Positions 59,334-64,000 of a stretch of 64,000 bases of DNA are shown here, one piece after another. The DNA comes from Flaccisagitta enflata (taxonomy: Eukaryota > Chaetognatha > Sagittoidea > Aphragmophora). The first letter of the stretch is position 1; each line of letters starts with the position of its first letter. The notes below the pieces were generated by a model. It was not told the origin of the DNA, made no database searches, and saw only the letters and a program-made list of their open reading frames with translations. Location of the stretch: NCBI GenBank assembly GCA_965153355.1, contig OZ231128.1, positions 27,466,001 through 27,530,000 of the forward strand, read 5' to 3'. A program made the position numbers and the translations under genes.

Positions 59334-59575
59334 GTTAAAAAGAAAGGGCGACGTGCTAAAAGCTAAATATGACAACTAGTTACAATTTTCTGTATACAAT
59401 CATTATAATGTGAACTGCAAAACTGTACAGTCACATCGCTTTGTCACACTTGTGTCAGGACTGGCAGTGGTACCAGTATTACACGACCATCAAGAACGGA
59501 TACGCCAAAATCAAGAAGCAGATTGAGGAGGAAGAACGAAGGAGAGTACTGCAGGAAGGCTTGGAGCAATTTCAA
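57988..59575 (+). CDS. Mhc: muscle myosin II heavy chain, converter and neck exons
   Basis: Exons 57,988-58,108 (YSVICPSTFAKLASDPRA, then FRCGTTK), 58,243-58,295 (VMFRAGKLAELEDIREQ), 59,106-59,244 (IITKMQCHARRILVW, AAIQRNIRIYNAAK) and 59,459-59,575 (DWQWYQYYTTIKNGYAKIKK, then EEEERRRVLQEGLEQFQ). Phases 1, 0, 2, 0 join without stops. This is the converter, two light-chain-binding IQ helices and the start of the coiled coil. IQ2 (IQRNIR) is well kept; IQ1 is altered after its Gln. The usual WPW becomes WQW. The Pro that marks the head-rod junction in class II myosins is Asn here (IKNGY instead of IKPLL). A (GAAA)n tract and a (GA)n tract lie in the introns. Confidence 0.93.
58460..58930. repeat. 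(GAAA)n, (GTAA)n and (GTGA)n tract
   Basis: Imperfect GAAA blocks with CAAACAAAGAAGC spacers, then GTAA and GTGA runs (58,808-58,888). Intronic; ORFs on both strands are artefacts. Confidence 0.95.
59256..59331. repeat. (GA)n next to a splice donor
   Basis: Starts about 11 bases after the AAA|gtaaaa donor of exon 59,244. Confidence 0.95.
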
Positions 59576-59602
59576 GTGAGTGGTGACAGACACTAGTACA
59601 GC

Positions 59603-59815
59603 AACAAGGCCGGATACACGGCCAATCAGTAGTCTGCTGGTGGGCAGGGGCAGTAATGCGAGTAGGCAGGGGCAGTATGTGGGTGGGCGGGGGCTGTATC
59701 GAGGCCAGGTAAAAGCTGTGATGGTCAGAAATCCGTTTTTCGGCCGATTTCGCATCATCCAAATTTTCGCGTTCCGGAAAGACAGAGCCTCTTATACTTA
59801 TAGAGTCGCTTAAGC
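59603..59815 (+). mobile_element. hairpin-family element, degraded
   Basis: AACAAGGCCGGATACACGGC, GGTGGGCAGGGGCAGTA repeated, GACAGAGCCTCTTATACTTA, TAGAGTCGCTTAAG. The right hairpin is broken. Confidence 0.55.
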
Positions 59816-59898
59816 CTCCTATACTTAAACGAATGACAGACAACAAAAAATTTTACCCATCGTAGGCGGATTTAATTTCTTCCAAAATCGAAAAATGA

Positions 59899-60118
59899 AA
59901 ACAAGGCCGGAGACACGGCTACCCCAGTCGTGTACGGGTGGGCAGGGGCAGTGATACTAAGAGAGGGTCACTTGAGAATTTGGGCATGAGCAGTTAGCTC
60001 AAAAAACTCAAAAACGCAAAAAAAGTCAAAAGGGGACCGAACTACATACCATCCAAACCAACCGACCGACCGACGGACCGACAAAGCAAGGTGTAGAGTC
60101 GCGTAGCACGTAACTGGA
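59899..60118 (+). mobile_element. hairpin-family element
   Basis: AACAAGGCCGGAGACACGGC, GTCGTGTACGGGTGGGCAGG, AACCGACCGACCGACGGACC, GACAAAGCAAGGTGTAGAG, then TCGCGTAGCACGTAACT, a hairpin with mismatches. Confidence 0.6.
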
Positions 60119-60251
60119 GGTCTGTGCGACGTACTGACACAGACCGACCAGTAAACAAACCGACAGACCTACAGACCAACAGGCCGATATACCCAGTTAC
60201 AGAGAAGGAAACTGTTCAAACACTTATCTATTTCTTTTAAAAAAGTTACTT

Positions 60252-60516
60252 AAACAAGGCCAAGTGGGCCAACGATGCGTTCTCTCTGAATGAGTATTTT
60301 GTTTATGAATGAATGTTGTTTGTTAATGAACAAATGAATTGTTAGATGACCAAATGAAAGAATGAGAGAGAAAGCTAGTTGGTGCTGGCTTTTGCAGGGA
60401 ATAACCATAGATTTTGCAATTGAATTATTTGCATGACGGACAGAACCATCAACCAACCAACCGACCAATGGACAGACATGACCTCTTATAGAGATGCGAG
60501 GACACATCTAAAAAGA
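60252..60516 (+). mobile_element. hairpin-family element (AGATG stem)
   Basis: AACAAGGCCAAGTGGGCCAA, an AT-rich body, CAACCAACCAACCGACCAA, GACATGACCTCTTATAG, then AGATGCGAGGACACATCT with stem AGATG/CATCT, followed by AAAAAG. The stem sequence differs from other copies but still pairs. Confidence 0.65.
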
Positions 60517-60584
60517 GAAACGAGACATTATAAAACTCTCTTTTAATTCTGTACTGCTCATATTTAACTTTTTTTCGCCCTCAG

Positions 60585-62740
<2,156 letters not shown>

Positions 62741-63139
62741 GTGCATAAATGATGATCTCTTTTGTGTCAATACAATTATCGGATAATGATTTTTGAATAT
62801 ATTTTGCTCGTCATCAAACGCGTCCGACAAATTGACAATACATCGTCCCCCTGTCAATGTCATGAGAATCTGTCGCTTTGTTTCTCTTCCCCTCATTCGC
62901 TAAGCTTCCCTGACTTTTTCTATAGTATTATGTATTCTTATGTTTCTACAAAATGTATCGTTAAGTTCTCTTTTTCTGTCGTTGTCCACTCTGCCTGGCC
63001 TGAGTCTCTCACAGCATCTGCTTAAATCTATCGCACTTGGCCTATCTCCACTTTCTCTTTTCGCCACTGTCTTTTTCTGTCTGACTGTCACTCAGGTTCT
63101 CTCTCTCTCTGTCTCTCTGTCTCTAACTCTGTCTGTCTG

Positions 63140-63229
<90 letters not shown>

Positions 63230-63766
63230 GTGGCTAGATCAATGACAATCTCACACTCACATTTCCATTGTTCTCGGCCGCGTGCTCTTCTGAAACAAAC
63301 TCTTTCTTCTAATTCGTGTCAAATAAATGGTAACCCGAACCCAAGATGAAGAAGAAGAGGAGTAAGGAGAAGAAGATTTAAAGTGATTTATCGACACGAC
63401 TTTGATTTCTGGTCACCCAATCAAACTGCCACCGCGGTTCTCTATCCAAAGTATCCTCTTCCACCTATCTATCTGACCATAGTCACCTGTATCTCTCTCA
63501 ACGGTTAACAACAACAACAATCGGAGCATCGAGTCACAAGAGACACGACACTCATCATTAGTACCCGCTCGAACACTTGTCTCTTAGACACGTTAGGCGA
63601 TTACACTCATTCTGTCGTCAAAAAGAAAAAAAAAAATACAACCTACACAATCCATCTGCGATCTCGCTCGTTTGATATCACGACTAATAAAGGTGCATGA
63701 AGACAAATTTTTTATTTGGAAAATAGAAATAATTCTATTGGCTCGCAATTTCTCGCTGGATCTCCT
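62741..63766. other. no supported exon; contains (CT)n
   Basis: T/C-rich sequence with (CT)n at 63,140-63,228 ending in CTCTCCAG. An in-phase reading after that AG runs 40 codons to a stop, with AATAAA nearby, but it does not look like myosin rod. Confidence 0.45.
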
Positions 63767-64000
63767 TTCAAAGGCTTCAACAACTTACAAACATCTATAA
63801 GCAAAAAAAAAAAACGATTGATGATGACAAGAAGATTAAAGTATGTCTAATTAGCCTGGACATCTAAATCCATTCAAAGGCTTCGACAACTTACAAACAT
63901 ATATGTATAGAATTAGAAAAAAACCAACCGATTGATGATGACAAGAAGATAATAGTGCGTCTAATTAGCCTGGACATTTGAATCCGTTCAAAGGCTTCGA
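63767..64000. repeat. tandem repeat of about 110 bp, cut by the window edge
   Basis: TTCAAAGGCTTCRACAACTT recurs at 63,767, 63,873 and 63,987, each followed by ACAAACAT, CGATTGATGATGACAAGAAG and CTAATTAGCCTGGACAT. The third copy is truncated by the edge. Confidence 0.85.

Noticed and set aside
63229-63350. Alternative last myosin exon after CTCTCCAG
   Set aside because: It is phase-compatible and near an AATAAA, but the residues are not coiled-coil-like and the upstream CT tract easily mimics an acceptor.

Overview
This is eukaryotic, animal DNA. Its genes are split by introns with GT-AG boundaries, and simple repeats, minisatellites and small DNA transposons make up most of the bases. Two protein-coding loci can be rebuilt exon by exon from splice-phase agreement. 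One is a plus-strand muscle-type myosin II heavy chain (45,799 to the right edge). The other is a minus-strand gene of at least ten exons for a hAT-like, transposase-derived protein (22,858 to 10,611). The myosin residues resemble protostome muscle myosin but are divergent, so I read this as a fast-evolving invertebrate and do not name a taxon.

Layout. 1-520: last two exons of another copy of the hAT-like gene, on the plus strand. 521-10,600: AT-rich DNA with MITEs, a 1-kb foldback and hairpin-ended repeats. 10,611-22,858: the hAT-like gene, with a 3.5-kb 23-bp satellite in one intron. 23,437-23,898: fragments around an assembly gap, including a diverged duplicate of exon 10 of the hAT-like gene. 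24,000-35,900: microsatellites, MITEs, a 2.2-kb composite repeat and one possible first exon. About 35,970-43,960: a nearly full-length Jockey-like LINE with ORF1 (one frameshift), ORF2 (endonuclease and reverse transcriptase) and a third downstream ORF. 44,100-45,800: CA and GA repeats and a hairpin-ended repeat touching a myosin splice acceptor. 45,799-62,740: twelve solid myosin exons and one tentative one. They run from the upper 50-kDa domain through switch II, the SH1/SH2 helix, converter and IQ motifs into the start of the rod. 62,741-64,000: repeats.

The most interesting structure is not a gene. A family of dispersed elements begins AACAAG, carries GACGGACC-type microsatellite and larger tandem modules, and ends in a hairpin followed by CTAAAAA. 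The hairpin stem exists in two perfect versions (AGTCGCG/CGCGACT and AGTTGCG/CGCAACT) that differ by a compensatory base pair. This suggests a selected terminal structure like that of non-autonomous Helitron/Helentron (HINE-type) elements. A second notable structure is a minisatellite made from the 3' end of a myosin exon together with its splice donor. One of the hairpin elements has inserted cleanly into that array.

The myosin exons upstream of residue ~370 (P-loop, switch I) were not found. Exons downstream of exon 10 of the hAT-like gene were also not found. The plus-strand fragment at the left edge carries exactly the C-terminal part that the minus-strand gene lacks, which could mean tail-to-tail paralogues or an inversion or assembly break.
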